Assembly (NCBI RefSeq): GCF_042477335.2
Contig: NC_091247.1
Location: 9,880,501 to 9,944,500 of the forward strand
Direction of reading: 5' to 3'
Source of the DNA: Ovis canadensis
Lineage: Eukaryota; Chordata; Mammalia; Artiodactyla; Bovidae
DNA: 64,000 nt
In this document: one piece after another, positions 22,986 to 33,104 of the stretch
Numbering within the stretch: position 1 is the stretch's first letter
How the letters are laid out: each line of letters starts with the position of its first letter
Notes under the pieces: generated by a model
What the model was told of the DNA's origin: nothing
The model's input: only the letters and a program-made list of their open reading frames with translations
Databases searched by the model: none
Made by a program: the position numbers and the translations under genes

Positions 22986-23675
22986 CAGAGATGCTCACTC
23001 CAACACCTGCAGCCATAGCTGCCTGCTCCCTGCCTCATTCCTGGCTGAGCTGGGGGCCAGGATGGGCCGGAATGGCTTGGCTGGTATGGCTTGGGCCCTC
23101 TCTCCTCACCACCCTTCCCTGGTGGCAGGGCCCTGGCAAGAAGGAAAACAAATAACCTTGTGGTGTTTAAATAAGCAAAGTTTTGTGCAAAGCAGAGGTT
23201 AATGTACTTTATTGTTCAATGTCATGTTTATAGTGGATTGGTGGAGGGAAAAATGTGATTAATTGCCCCGAAGCCCATGGATCTACAATTATTTGGTTGT
23301 TGTGAACAAATAAAGGACTACAGTATTCATCATATTCAAATGAGGCAGCAGAATAAATGATGGCGGGCCGGGTAGGAACAAAACCCAGGCGTGTTCCCGC
23401 ACAATCGGAAGGCGACTGGCACCTTGTCAACCAGACGCAGGGTGGTGGCGGGAGCCGAACCCGTTTGCCTCTGTATCGCCAGCAAGGGCTAGGCTGACCC
23501 TGCAGGTGCCAGCGTTAATTCATGTCACACCTCGCGCCTCCATCCTTTCTGGGATGAAAACCAGGCGCCAATTTCATAATAAAGACTTGTTTCTGACGAG
23601 GCCCGGTTTGGGGCGGGGGCAGCGCTCTTCATTAGGGCCCCTTTCCCGGGCGCACTCGTTACAGAACACAGGTAC

Positions 23676-23831
23676 TGGCTAAATGTGTCCGATCATTCAT
23701 CATGATTTTGCCCTCCACTTTGTCACAGCGTGGGGATTTAAGGAAGATAGATGGTACAAGATGTTGTCTCCTCCACAGACGCTTTCTGCTCTGGTAAGTG
23801 TGTCCGATGCAGAATTATTTTGCCACTTTAT
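23676..23831 (+). repeat. Imperfect 45-bp module in two copies
   Basis: 23676-23722 and 23791-23831 share TGTGTCCGAT, then ATTTTGCC, then ACTTT, with the same order and similar spacing. The copies are about 115 bp apart. Confidence 0.8.
23779..23793 (+). other. Candidate 15-nt microexon
   Basis: A pyrimidine-rich acceptor (TTGTCTCCTCCACAG) is followed after 15 nt (ACGCTTTCTGCTCTG) by a consensus donor GTAAGT. The length keeps frame. No partner exons are recognised in the window, so this is a pattern only. Confidence 0.2.
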
Positions 23832-23930
23832 TATTTCCTAGTGAGTGTTTGTCAGAGCTTCGCCTCTTGGAAGGAGCGAGTTGTTTCCTGTCACTCAGGG
23901 ATGTCGCGGGAGCCGTGATGCTTGGCTGGG

Positions 23931-24939
23931 CTCGCCAGCCAGCTGGAACCCGGGCAGGGTCCCCAGGCAGGGCTGCGGGGGGGTCTGGGGAGTCTAGGCC
24001 ACAGGGCGAATGTCAAATCCAACAGAAATGGGGGTGGGGGGCTGGCTCTGGGAGCAGGAGGGGCACAGGGTGTTTGGACACAGTGGGCTGGGGGAGTTAA
24101 GGGGGCATATTTCAGGACTTGGACTGGCCATAGGCCAGCTGGCTGCACAGGGAGCCGTTCAAACCCGTGTCCAAAGGGCTGGAAGAGCTTGGCCTTGAGC
24201 TGATCCAGCTGGAGAGAGTATGGGCAAGATTGGGGCCCTGTGGGGATGCTGATGGCCTTAAGGCAGCATGGCCAAATTCTCGTGTCTGTTCCTGGCACCA
24301 GATGAGCTTCCTGCCCTGATCAGGACAGCCGAGGGGGCATGGGGTGACCAGCAGGGATACCAGGTAGGTGAAGATCACAAGAATCTGAAGATGGGGATGC
24401 CTTCAGCTTGAAGCACAAAGTCCAGCCCAAGAGCCCTGGAAACACTAGAACATCATTCCAGGCAGTGCTGGGCCTCCAGGTGGGGGCCCTGGAATCCAAA
24501 GGTAAAGCTAATGTTGGGGAGAAGGTGGGGTATCCAGGAGCCACCAGCCTGTCCCATGGTCCTTCCTCACTTGCGTTTGCTCTGCCGGGGTCTCTCCACT
24601 GGCCCCATCCTCCAGGGCTCCTGCTTCCCACTGCCACAGCTGGCTGGACCAGTGACACTCAGCTGTCCCAGTCTTAGGCACACAGAAGAGAAATCTACTT
24701 TTGCTTTGCTCTCCCCCTCAGTGTGGGCTGGCTGGAGCCGTGAATCCAAAAGGAATATTCTTTGGAGGTTCAGGAGAAACTTACGGAAACCAGCTTAGGA
24801 GGAGCCCACGCAGAGGTGCCTGGGCACAGGGACCTAGGAAAGGGCACCCTGCCTTCCTCTGGCCCCAAGATGCCCCTGCTGGGGTCCGACTTGTCGATGC
24901 ATCCTCCTCCATGTCTCTCCAGAGGCAGGGCATGTAGGA
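23931..24939. other. GC-rich low-copy DNA, nothing assigned
   Basis: G-rich and C-rich sequence with several short overlapping frames on both strands and no domain motif, repeat or splice-bounded exon that I can support. Confidence 0.5.
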
Positions 24940-25090
24940 TAAAGAGCACAGTTTGGGAATCACACAGGCCTAGGTTCAAGACAGGGACTAGGTGCAATGT
25001 GTTTGGGCCTCTGTTTGCCCATCTGTAAAATAGGGACACTGAAATGGCAGCCTCCTTGGAAGGAGGCTGTGTGGTGATTCCTGGCATATC
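24940..25090 (+). mobile_element. MIR SINE
   Basis: Contains CACACAGGCCTAGGTTCAAG and TGCCCATCTGTAAAATAGGG, the MIR core and 3' part. Confidence 0.85.
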
Positions 25091-25614
25091 ACAGGCTTTC
25101 TGCCAACTCAGATATACCCTCCCTGCCTCCTCTCTCTGGTTTCTGGACACTGGAAGTCCCTCATTCACCCCTGACTTGAATCCCATGGGTCCAGGTGGCT
25201 CTCCCATGTGGCCTCTGTGGCTCCCTGGGCATCCTGACTAGCATTCAGACGGGTCTGCATAAGACAAAGCTGCCTTTCTGCCCAGGCACAACCCCGCCTT
25301 CCTTTTATGGAAAAGTCCAATAAGGAATCTTGACAGCTCGCAGCAGCTAACTCCCTGGGCCTCTCTCCAGCCGTCCTCCTGCTCAGCTCTAGCTGAGCCC
25401 TGGGACACAGGCCCTGTTCTTAGGAGTGAGCTGGCAGGAGAGAAGTGTGAGCAGGCATTCACTCCAGACACATGTCACTCTGCGGGTGCAGCTCCCAGGT
25501 CAGAAGTCCCCAGGTGATGGGTATTCACTTCCCGAGCCCCCGTTCCAGCTGGACCCATTGCTGGTGCTTTTCCCACAGCTGAGTCGGTGAAGCAAAACTG
25601 ATTGAGAGGCACCG
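25091..25614. other. Low-copy DNA, nothing assigned
   Basis: No repeat or coding signal recognised. Confidence 0.45.
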
Positions 25615-25745
25615 CTCTCCCACTCTGCAGCTGAGAAAACTGAGTCTGTGGACAGAAACAAGGCTCCCTAGATCTGGCTGGAGTCGGTCGTGGAGCAGGG
25701 AGGGATTTGAACTTTGAAGCTCCTGTTTTCACGCATCCGTTGTGG
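25615..25745 (-). mobile_element. MIR SINE fragment
   Basis: CTGCAGCTGAGAAAACTGAG and GGGATTTGAACTTTGAAG match the minus-strand MIR core. Confidence 0.7.
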
Positions 25746-25791
25746 ACCAGCTGATTGGCTCCTGATGGAGCAGCTGCAATTATTGACACCT

Positions 25792-25999
25792 ACTTCCCCG
25801 GTGGCTCAGACGGTAAAGCGTCTGCCTACAATTTAGGAGACCCAGGTTCAATCCCTGGCTTAGGAAGATCCTCTGGAGAAGGAAATGTCAACCCACTCCA
25901 GTACTCTTGCCTGGAAAATCCCATGGACGACGAGCGTGGTAGGCTACAGTCCATGGGGTTGCAAAGAGTTGGACACAACTGAGCGACTTCACTTCACTG
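25792..25999 (+). mobile_element. Bov-tA SINE
   Basis: Complete copy with A box (GGTGGCTCAGACGGTAAAG) and B box (GGTTCAATCCC) and the end CTGAGCGACTTCACTTCAC. Confidence 0.94.
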
Positions 26000-26049
26000 T
26001 ATCCAATCAGAATTCAGTCCCAGCTGGGCTTTTTTTGTTTCCTATTCCA

Positions 26050-26606
26050 GATGGTGACTGCAGCCATGAAATTAAAAGACGCTTGCACCTTGGAAGAAAA
26101 GTTATGACCAACCTAGATAGCATATTAAAAAGCAGAGACATTACTTTGCTAACAAATATCTGTCTAGTCAAGGCTATGGTTTTTCCAGTAGTCGTGTACA
26201 GATGTGAGTCTTGGACCATAAACAAAGCTGAGTGCTGAAGAACTGATGCTTTTGAACTGCGGTGTTGGAGAAGATTCTTGAGAGACCCTTGGACAGCAAG
26301 AAGATCCAACCAGTCCATCCTAAAGGAAATCAGTCCTGAATATTCATTGGAAGGACTGATGTTGAAACTCCAATACGCTGGCCACCTGATGCAAAGAACT
26401 GACTCATTTGAAAAGACCTCGATGCTGGGAAAGATTGACGGCAGGAGGAGAAGGGGACAACAGAGGATGTGATGCTTGGATAGCATCACCGACTCAATGG
26501 ACTTGAGTTTGAGTAAACTCTGGGAGTTGGTGATAGACAGGGAGGCCTGGCATACTGCAGTCCATGGGGTCGCAAAGAGTTGGACACGACTGAGTGACTG
26601 AACTGA
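26050..26606 (+). mobile_element. BovB LINE 3' part, plus strand
   Basis: It starts in the coding region at GGTGACTGCAGCCATGAAAT and ends at the 3' terminus ACTGAACTGAACTGA. The plus frame 25885-26238 includes DGDCSHEIKRR and MVFPVVVYRCESW; a TGA at about 26236 and later changes break it. The 204-codon minus frame here is a shadow. Confidence 0.96.
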
Positions 26607-26831
26607 ACTGATTCCACTCACTTCTGGAGGCCTCTCAAACTCCTCTTGGCTCCTCGATTCCTGCCAAAGTTTCTGGTTAGAAACCCTATATCTGCGATTC
26701 TGTGCAGTTTTATATTTAGGGTATACCCCCCTCCCTTTTTTAAAACTCAGGTTACTGGGATTTTCTTTAGGGCTTGTCTCCTATTCATTCATTTATCCAC
26801 TCATTCGTTTGATCATTGAGCAACACTAAGA

Positions 26832-27048
26832 GCTTCCCAGGCAGGTGTTAATGGTAAAAAACACACCTGCCAATGCAGGAGATATAAGAGATGCAGATTC
26901 CTTCCCTGGGTTGGGAAGACCTTCTGGAGAAGGAAGCGGCAACCCACTCCAATATTCTTGCCTGGAGAATCCTATGGACAGAGGAGCCTGGCAGGGTAGT
27001 CCATAGGGTTGCAAAGAGTCGGACACAACTGGAGTGACTTAGCACACA
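26832..27048 (+). mobile_element. Bov-tA SINE
   Basis: Complete copy from GCTTCCCAGGCAGGTG to AGTCGGACACAACTGGAG. A small insertion sits in the A-box region. Confidence 0.92.
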
Positions 27049-27339
27049 CAGACAGGGACAGTGAGATCAAATCAGCGTGTGGTGACAGCCAGTGAGAGGG
27101 GCTGGCAGGGCCCCAGCCTCTCTGGAGAGGCTGCAGAACCACCTGCAAGGTATCTAGTGAGGCAGTGGGTCTTAGAGGAACCAAGGCATCACCTGGTCCA
27201 TGGAAGGGTGGGACGGGCACTGTTCACCACTCAGAGGCCCTCGGGCAGCAGAGCAGCAGCCAGGCCCTTCGCTCCATCCCCTAAGCGCTGCCCTGGGTTG
27301 GGTTGCATCCCTGCTCAGCAGGACTGTGGCCCCCACCTC

Positions 27340-27589
27340 CTCACAGCCTTCAAACTCTCTTCCTCCCTTTCTCTTTCTATTCTGCAGCCAGGGGGATTCT
27401 CCTTAAACACAGGCCTAATGATGTCACCTCTGCTTCGAAAATCTCAGTGGCTTCCCATTGCCCACCTACTTCAAAGCTAAACCTTAAACTTGGCATTCCA
27501 AGCTTTTCATGATCCAGCACAAACCTACCCAATGTCACCATCCGCAAGCTTGATCTTAGCCTATCACTTAAATTCTTCTTCTACTTGTG
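27340..27589 (+). mobile_element. L2 LINE fragment
   Basis: AATGATGTCACCTCTGCTTC, CAGTGGCTTCCCATTGCCCA and GGCATTCCAAGCTTTTCATG follow the order of the L2 3' coding region. Confidence 0.8.
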
Positions 27590-27637
27590 TTTCTGCAGTT
27601 GTAAAATGGGAACAATAATAGTACCTACTATGAAGTG

Positions 27638-27822
27638 GAAGTCACTGTGTCGTGTCCGACTCTTTGTGACCCCGTGGACTATACATTCCATGGAATTCGC
27701 TAGGCTAGAATACTGGAGTGGGTAGTCATTTCCTTCTCCAGGAGATCTTCCCAACCCAGGCGCTGAACACAGGTCTCCCACACTGCAGGCGGATTCTTTA
27801 CCAGTTGAGCCATAAGGGAGCA
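27638..27822 (-). mobile_element. Bov-tA SINE, internally shortened
   Basis: Minus-strand copy ending GAGCCATAAGGGAGC. The module CGTGGACTATACATTCCATG is the dimeric-type variant lacking about 15 bp. Confidence 0.92.
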
Positions 27823-27869
27823 GACTGCATTTTCCTCAGATATCAGCCACAACACACATTCTATCCAAA

Positions 27870-28305
27870 GAGCATTTTTTTTTTTTAAGAACTATTGACT
27901 CTTTCCAGGGAATAGTGGGGATGGTGTTCTCTCTCCTTGAACCTGGGTAGACTTTTATGACTACCTTGACAGATATGATAAAAGTGATCTTACAAGACTC
28001 CCAGGACTAGATCATAAAAACACCAGGTCCTTCTGTCTTATTCTCTTGGGATGCTCACTCTTGGAATCTGGCTGCCATGGTGTGAGGAAGCCAGGTGGCC
28101 ACCTGGAGAGGTCACTGCGGGTGTTCCAGCTGACAGTCAGCGCTAACTGGCCAACCATCCTGAAAGCCATCTGCCCCGGCTGATACCGTACAGAGCTGAG
28201 ATGGGCTGACCCTGCCAAGTCCTAGAGCAAAATAAATGATCATTGTTCTTCTAAGCCATTAAGTTTTAGGGCAGCTTGTTACACAGCGAAAGATAATGGG
28301 AAACA
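27870..28305 (+). mobile_element. MaLR (MLT1-type) LTR
   Basis: Plus-strand LTR with AATAAATGATCATTGTTCTT, AAGCCATTAAGTTTTAGGG and an end near AAAGATAATGGGAAACACC. The AATAAA is the expected poly(A) signal. Confidence 0.75.
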
Positions 28306-28345
28306 CCTACCCCTGTAGGGTTGTGGTGGGGTAGATGAACGTGTT

Positions 28346-28596
28346 GGTTGGCTAGCGCTGCCAGAGCAAAACGCCATGGACTGGGTGACTCAAGAGAAAT
28401 TGATTCTCCCCCCCACGGTTCTGGAGGTTGGAGTCTGAGATCAAGGTGTCAGTAGGGTTGGTTCCTTCTGAGACCTCTCTGCTTGGCTTGGAGACGGTGG
28501 TCTTCCTCTGCACATCTGTGTGCTAATCTCTTCTTCTAAGGATACCAGTCATACTAGATTAGGGCCCATCCTAGTGACCTCGTTTTAACAATCTGG
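28346..28596 (-). mobile_element. MaLR (MLT1/MST-type) LTR, antisense
   Basis: Minus-strand remnant with GGTTCTGGAGGTTGGAGTC, GATCAAGGTGTCAGTAGGG and GATTAGGGCCCATCCTAGTG. Confidence 0.8.
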
Positions 28597-28677
28597 CCCA
28601 TAAGTCAATACACATGAAATACTTAGAACCTCATACAGAATAAGCCCTCAATAAATGGTAGCTGTGTTATTATTCCA

Positions 28678-29000
28678 GCCATGACCCCTACCACCACCAC
28701 TGCCATCTCTGTGGCCTTGAGTCACATACACTCCCTTCCTCCAGCCCCAGGAGGTCCAGGTCTCCTCTTAGGCTGTCTCCTCATCAGCCTGCTGCACCCA
28801 AACCTGTGGTCCGCCTACCCTAATCCTTCCTGTCTCAGGAGGCTCAGCTCCTTACCACCGCTGCCAGAGCTTCTCTGCCTTCCCCTCTTTCTCCTTTAAG
28901 TTCCTGCAGCTTACCTGGGGGCTCTTCCTGCTGATCGTCCTGGTCTGCTGTGTCTGAGAAGCCCTGTCTTTTTTGAACTGTGCCTCTGTTCTGTTTTCTA
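28678..29000. other. Low-copy C-rich DNA, nothing assigned
   Basis: A 72-codon Pro/Leu-rich plus frame at 28681-28899 has no start context or splice signals that support it. Confidence 0.45.
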
Positions 29001-29930
29001 ATATAGAAATAGTGTTTTTTATCCCCCCGATTATAAAAATAAGTTGTGCTCAGTTTATAAAATTCAGACAGTACAGAAAGGTTTAAAAAGAAAGTGAAAA
29101 TCACCTAGAGTTTGTGACTTAGTAGTCTCATTTATATCTTTCTGAAATTTTCATATGTGCATATATAGTCTGTGTGAATATATTTCATGTGTGTATTTTT
29201 CTTGCTTCTAGGACAATACTGTAGGGTGTATCATTGATTTAATTGCATACCTTTAGGGAAAAAAGAATTACTGCATTAAACATTTATGGTCTTTGTTATC
29301 ACACACTGATTTCACATGGTTGAAATGTGAAAAATATGTACATCTTAGATTCAAGAAAATATTATATAAACATATATCTATGTTTTTTGAAAAATGGAAA
29401 TCTATGAATACTATTTTATCATCTACTTTTTAAAAAATCTAAACAACAAAGCTTTAGTCATCTTTCCTCATCAATAAAGTGATACCACCATCATCAGTTT
29501 AAATGGCTGCATGCTGCTGCTGCTAAGTCGCTTCAGTCATGTCCGACTCTGTGCGACCCCAGAGACGGCAGCCCACCAGGCTCCCCCGTCCCTGGAATTC
29601 TCCAGGCAAGAACACCGGAGTGGGTTGCCATTTCCTTCTCCGATGCATGAAAGTGAAAAGTGAAACTGAAGTCGCTCAGTCGTGTCTGACTCCTAGCGAC
29701 CCCATGGACTGCAGCCTACCAGGCTCCTCCGTCCATGGGATTTTCCAGGCAAGAGTACTGGAGTGGGGTGCCATTGCCTTCTCCGAAATGGCTACATAGT
29801 ATTCCATTAAATTGCTTTATGATAATACATTCATTCCTCATTGAAAGGCATGAATTTTTATTATCATTCTGATACAAACACATTTATAGATCTTTGTTCT
29901 TATTTTCCTCTAAGATAAATTCTTCCAATC
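29001..29930. mobile_element. Decayed AT-rich interspersed repeat (L1-like)
   Basis: TTTATAAAATTCAGACAGTAC, TTTAAAAAGAAAGTGAAAATC and AATGGCTACATAGTATTCC resemble old L1-associated dispersed sequence. The Bov-A2 at 29513-29785 splits it. Confidence 0.45.
29513..29785 (-). mobile_element. Bov-A2 SINE with TSD
   Basis: Two complete Bov-A units. AAATGGCTGCAT (29501-29512) and AAATGGCTACAT (29786-29797) flank it with one mismatch. A 102-bp open plus frame runs through it only by chance. Confidence 0.96.
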
Positions 29931-30204
29931 AGCACTTCTGGGCAGGAGAATTGAAGCTCTTTGCCCAAGACTTTGCTCCACCAGCCATGGGCTCTCCAAG
30001 GACACAGACTGTCCCTGAATCACCTGTGGGTCCTTAAGCACAGGGTTCCACCACAGTGGGGACCTAGGAACAGTCAACATGTATCAGTTTCCTAGTAATA
30101 ACAAGTCAGGTAGGAGACAGACCTCACATGAATACCTTGACTGGAACCGATATGTGATTAACTGAACTTGCTGCACTTGAGATTTAAAAAAATAAAGAGC
30201 ATAA

Positions 30205-30310
30205 TTTTGGGGGTTTCAAATCCCAGCATGGCTCCTAAGTGTGTGCCTTCATCTCCTGGAGCCTCGGTGTCCCCATCTGTATAGGGGAGATAATGCTACA
30301 TTCTTGGCAG
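30205..30310 (+). mobile_element. MIR SINE
   Basis: TTTCAAATCCCAGCATGGCTC and CGGTGTCCCCATCTGTATAG match the MIR core and 3' region. Confidence 0.75.
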
Positions 30311-30621
30311 GCCTGTATGGCTGGGTCTCTGCCCTGATTCTGCACGGTGTCTCAGAGGATGGAGAACCTGGGCATGGCCCCTCCCAGCCACTGCTCTCCC
30401 AAGGGAGTCCACCCCTGGGGAGATCTAGAGCTTAAGGTGGGGCAGGGAGGAGGATGCCTAAGGGCTCCAGGGCCTCCGAGAACCAGAGTGAGAACAACTA
30501 TGCCTCAGTGGGCACTGGGATCCATTGGTGAACTTGGCCCCAAGAGGCACAGACCATGCAAAACTGCTATGGAGTTGGGGATAGGGGTCCCTTGAATTTC
30601 TAAGAAGATAAGGACTCAGAG
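30311..30621. other. Low-copy DNA, nothing assigned
   Basis: G-rich sequence without recognised gene or repeat. Confidence 0.4.
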
Positions 30622-30770
30622 CTGCTATTTGCTGACGACTCATTATGTGCCAAGCACTTATGTGCTTTATATACGTTTTTTAATTGCATCCTTTCTGCAG
30701 AATAGAAATTACAGCCCCACTTTACAGAGCATAAAACAGACTTGGAGAATGACTGGACCAAGATCTCACC
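30622..30770 (-). mobile_element. MIR SINE
   Basis: TTATGTGCCAAGCACTTATG and GCCCCACTTTACAGAGCATA match the minus-strand MIR. Confidence 0.8.
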
Positions 30771-30949
30771 CAATCCTTCTACAATGAGCTAACTGTTACA
30801 TTCTTCTGCTTATGAACATCTTCAGGGAGTGTCTCCCCAGGGCCCTTGGGAAAAAGTCCTCACCATGGCAACCTGGGTTCCTGCATGAAAAGTCTGGTTC
30901 TCTAGACCCCTCCAGCTTCACTCACACCCCTTACCTCTTAGTTCTTGGC

Positions 30950-31340
30950 TCTAAGTGCTTGGTTTTCACAAAATACAAACTCCCTCCTGCCTCAGGGCCT
31001 TTGCACAGCTCTTCCACTGTCTTTAGCTACTTGATATCTACTAATCCTTCCAAGTTCAGCTCAGATTCACCTTCTCAAGGAAGCCTTTCATAACAGTCCT
31101 CATCTATCCTACTTTGTAACACATACACTTATCATCATTAGGGTGGATCATAGGAAATTGCCCATAGTTGTCCACTTTGGACTTATACTAATGGCAATTT
31201 CCTATTCAAACTGATAAACATTTACTGTGTGGTCCCTTCAGCGTCAAGCTCCCCAGCACCTAGGAAATGCTCACCACTAATACAGGGCTCACCACTGCAT
31301 CATCCCAGCACTATTCTTGGACACAGAATAATCTCAAGAC
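30950..31340 (+). mobile_element. L2 LINE 3' part, interrupted by a palindrome
   Basis: GCCTCAGGGCCTTTGCACAG, CCAAGTTCAGCTCAGATTCA and AAGGAAGCCTTTCATAACAG follow L2 order. L2-like sequence resumes after 31206 to the 3' end (AAGTGAATGAATAATG). Confidence 0.75.
31150..31205. other. Perfect 13-bp inverted repeat hairpin
   Basis: ATAGGAAATTGCC at 31150-31162 and its exact complement GGCAATTTCCTAT at 31193-31205 surround a 30-nt loop. The loop holds a second small stem (GTCC-ACTTT-GGAC). It could be a MITE-like insertion in the L2 or a pre-miRNA-like hairpin. Confidence 0.7.
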
Positions 31341-31849
31341 ATTTTGGTAAGTGAATGAATAATGAAGTTGCAGGTTGGGATTGAGTGTGGTCTCTCTGCT
31401 GAGTTTAAGTAACTTGGTACCCAGCCTACACTAACATGGGGCCTCCTGCCCACCACTTGGCACTGGTAACAGGTGACAGAAACACAGGCCAAGGGAGGCA
31501 GCCCAGGCCCTGCGGGGTGGACAGCACTAGCTCATATTAGCTGGCTCCAGCTGCCACCCGATCTGACCCCAGTTCTCCAGGACCATGTCTGGTCTCACTG
31601 GGAAGTGGACAGAATGGCAGTCAAGCTCATCTAGACAAAGAGATCCAGGTTTGGGGGCGAGACCTCAGAGCTCCCCAGTTTCATCCCCACTGTCCAGCAT
31701 TCCAGCCTTGTGGCCTGTGCACTGTGCCCCTGTAGCCACATGGTGGCAGTGTTGGCACCAACTGGGCTCCAGTGCTGCCGGAGCCTCAGCCTGGCTCCTG
31801 CAAGATGCCCTTGGAGGTCGCGTTGCCCGAAGAGGGGCTGCACAAGATG
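31341..31849. other. Low-copy DNA, nothing assigned
   Basis: No recognisable repeat. The overlapping plus frame 31585-32070 (161 codons) runs into TG-rich DNA and has no domain signature. Confidence 0.4.
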
Positions 31850-32240
31850 GGCTGCGAGTGTATGCTTGTTCCAACATGTGTGAATGCCTGTGTGTGGGGG
31901 GAGTCAGGGGGACCCGGGTACCTAGGCACAAACCTGTCTTAGTATTTCTGTATGTAGATGCGTCCACGGGCCTGCCGGCACCCACGTTCATCGGCTGTCT
32001 TTGTGTCTCTGGCTCTGTCCCAGTGTCCCTGTGTGTGTGCGTGATTGTGCCTAACAAGGTGCGTGTCTGACTGCATGTGGTCTCCTTCTGCCTCCACGCA
32101 CTTCTCAGTGTGTCTGTCTTTGCTTTGTGATGGCGCTGATTGATCTGAGGGGTGTGTGTGAATATGTGTGTGTTTCCCTGGGCCTCTGGGCACAATGCAG
32201 AGAGAATAGTTGAGGCGTGCATGCACACACACCTGTGTAT
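31850..32240. repeat. Degenerate TG-rich block
   Basis: Repeated TGTGTG/TGTCTG/TGTGTC sequence, with GTGTGCATGCACACACAC-like ends near 32216-32231. It is the strand complement in style of the CA-rich blocks at 21.8-23.0 kb. Confidence 0.8.
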
Positions 32241-32929
32241 GTCTAGGTACCAGGATACACCAGGGGCAGGGGCTTCCCAGAGACCCCCCTCCTCCGGCCC
32301 CTGTCCCTCCCCCTGTTACTTGCATGGACAGCTACTAATTCTGACTCCTCAGCCCCTTGCCTTGGGCACCCCCTTGGAGTACCCTGCCCACCCCCTACCC
32401 CACCCTTACAGCTTTCCCTCTGGTGTCTCTTCCACCAAACACCAGCTCCCGGAGACTCAGACATCCATCCGGGGCACCGGGTGTGTGTGCACTGGTATAG
32501 CGGTGAGCATAGCTGCCTCCCAGGTGCAGGGCCCAGGTCACCTCCTCACCCCATTACCCCCACAGAACCAAACCTGATCTGCCTGCAGCCAGGCAGGCTG
32601 GGGTCCTACCGTAGCTCCCCTCCCTGGGATGCTGCACCTTATCTCTAGGTCCCAGGTGGGTCCCAAAAGAACAGACTTCAGGCTTTAGTGGGTCTCCATT
32701 CTCAGACTAGAGGTGCCTGGAGCCGGGGAGCTGCCTCTCCCCTCTGACCTCAGGGAGGAACCACGTCTGATTCTCTGGTCCTGGAGGGAATGTGGACGCC
32801 CCGGTTCCTTTGCCAGACCCCACCTCTTGCCCTGCCCAGGCATGGATGCCAGTTCCCTCCCAGGACTCCCTCCCTCTGGACAGGCAAGGGCCCAGGGTGC
32901 CACGTCTGGCCACCCTTCCCCCGTGGTTA
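32241..32929. other. GC-rich low-copy DNA, nothing assigned
   Basis: C-rich sequence with frames on both strands. None has a supporting motif. Confidence 0.45.
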
Positions 32930-33060
32930 TTAATAATTGGGTATTAGGCGAGAAGTGACTATTGATTCTGGCGCAGGCGGCTCCGGGTCGGGGTAATTTA
33001 TGGAAACACTGGCGTCCCTGGTGATAAATAATGAGGTGATCGCAGAGACGGGTCACTAGT
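32930..33060. promoter_or_regulatory. Candidate conserved regulatory element
   Basis: An AT-rich island in GC-rich DNA with TTATTAATAATTGGG, CTATTGATTC, GTAATTTATGG and GATAAATAATGAGG, all homeodomain-like cores. No repeat is recognised. Regulatory role is inferred from composition and motif density. Confidence 0.4.
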
Positions 33061-33104
33061 GAGTGGCCTCCAGCCCACTGCCCTGTCCACTCACACACAG
33101 GCTC

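Larger units (their letters stand above)
23150..23930. promoter_or_regulatory. Candidate conserved regulatory element with CpG cluster
   Basis: A stretch with no recognisable repeat. It holds homeodomain-like motifs (GTGATTAATTG, GCGTTAATTC), a FOX-like TGAACAAATAA and a SOX-like ATTGTT. I count 22 CpGs in about 330 bp (23360-23690), against very few in the flanking DNA. No ORF fits. It looks like a developmental enhancer or a small CpG island; function is inferred. Confidence 0.5.
27590..28677 (+). mobile_element. One MIR SINE split into three pieces
   Basis: 27590-27637 (GTTGTAAAATGGGAACAATA), about 28306-28345 (CCCTGTAGGGTTGTGG) and 28597-28677 (CCCTCAATAAATGGTAGC) are consecutive parts of one MIR. 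A Bov-tA and two MaLR LTRs lie between them. Confidence 0.75.

Noticed and set aside
24010-24300. Overlapping ORFs on both strands as a gene near the CpG cluster
   Set aside because: Frames overlap in all registers with no start context, motif or matching splice sites.
26007-26621. 204-codon minus-strand ORF
   Set aside because: It is the antisense shadow of a plus-strand BovB. BovB and Bov-A read in complement often give long frames of the style [14 protein letters not shown].
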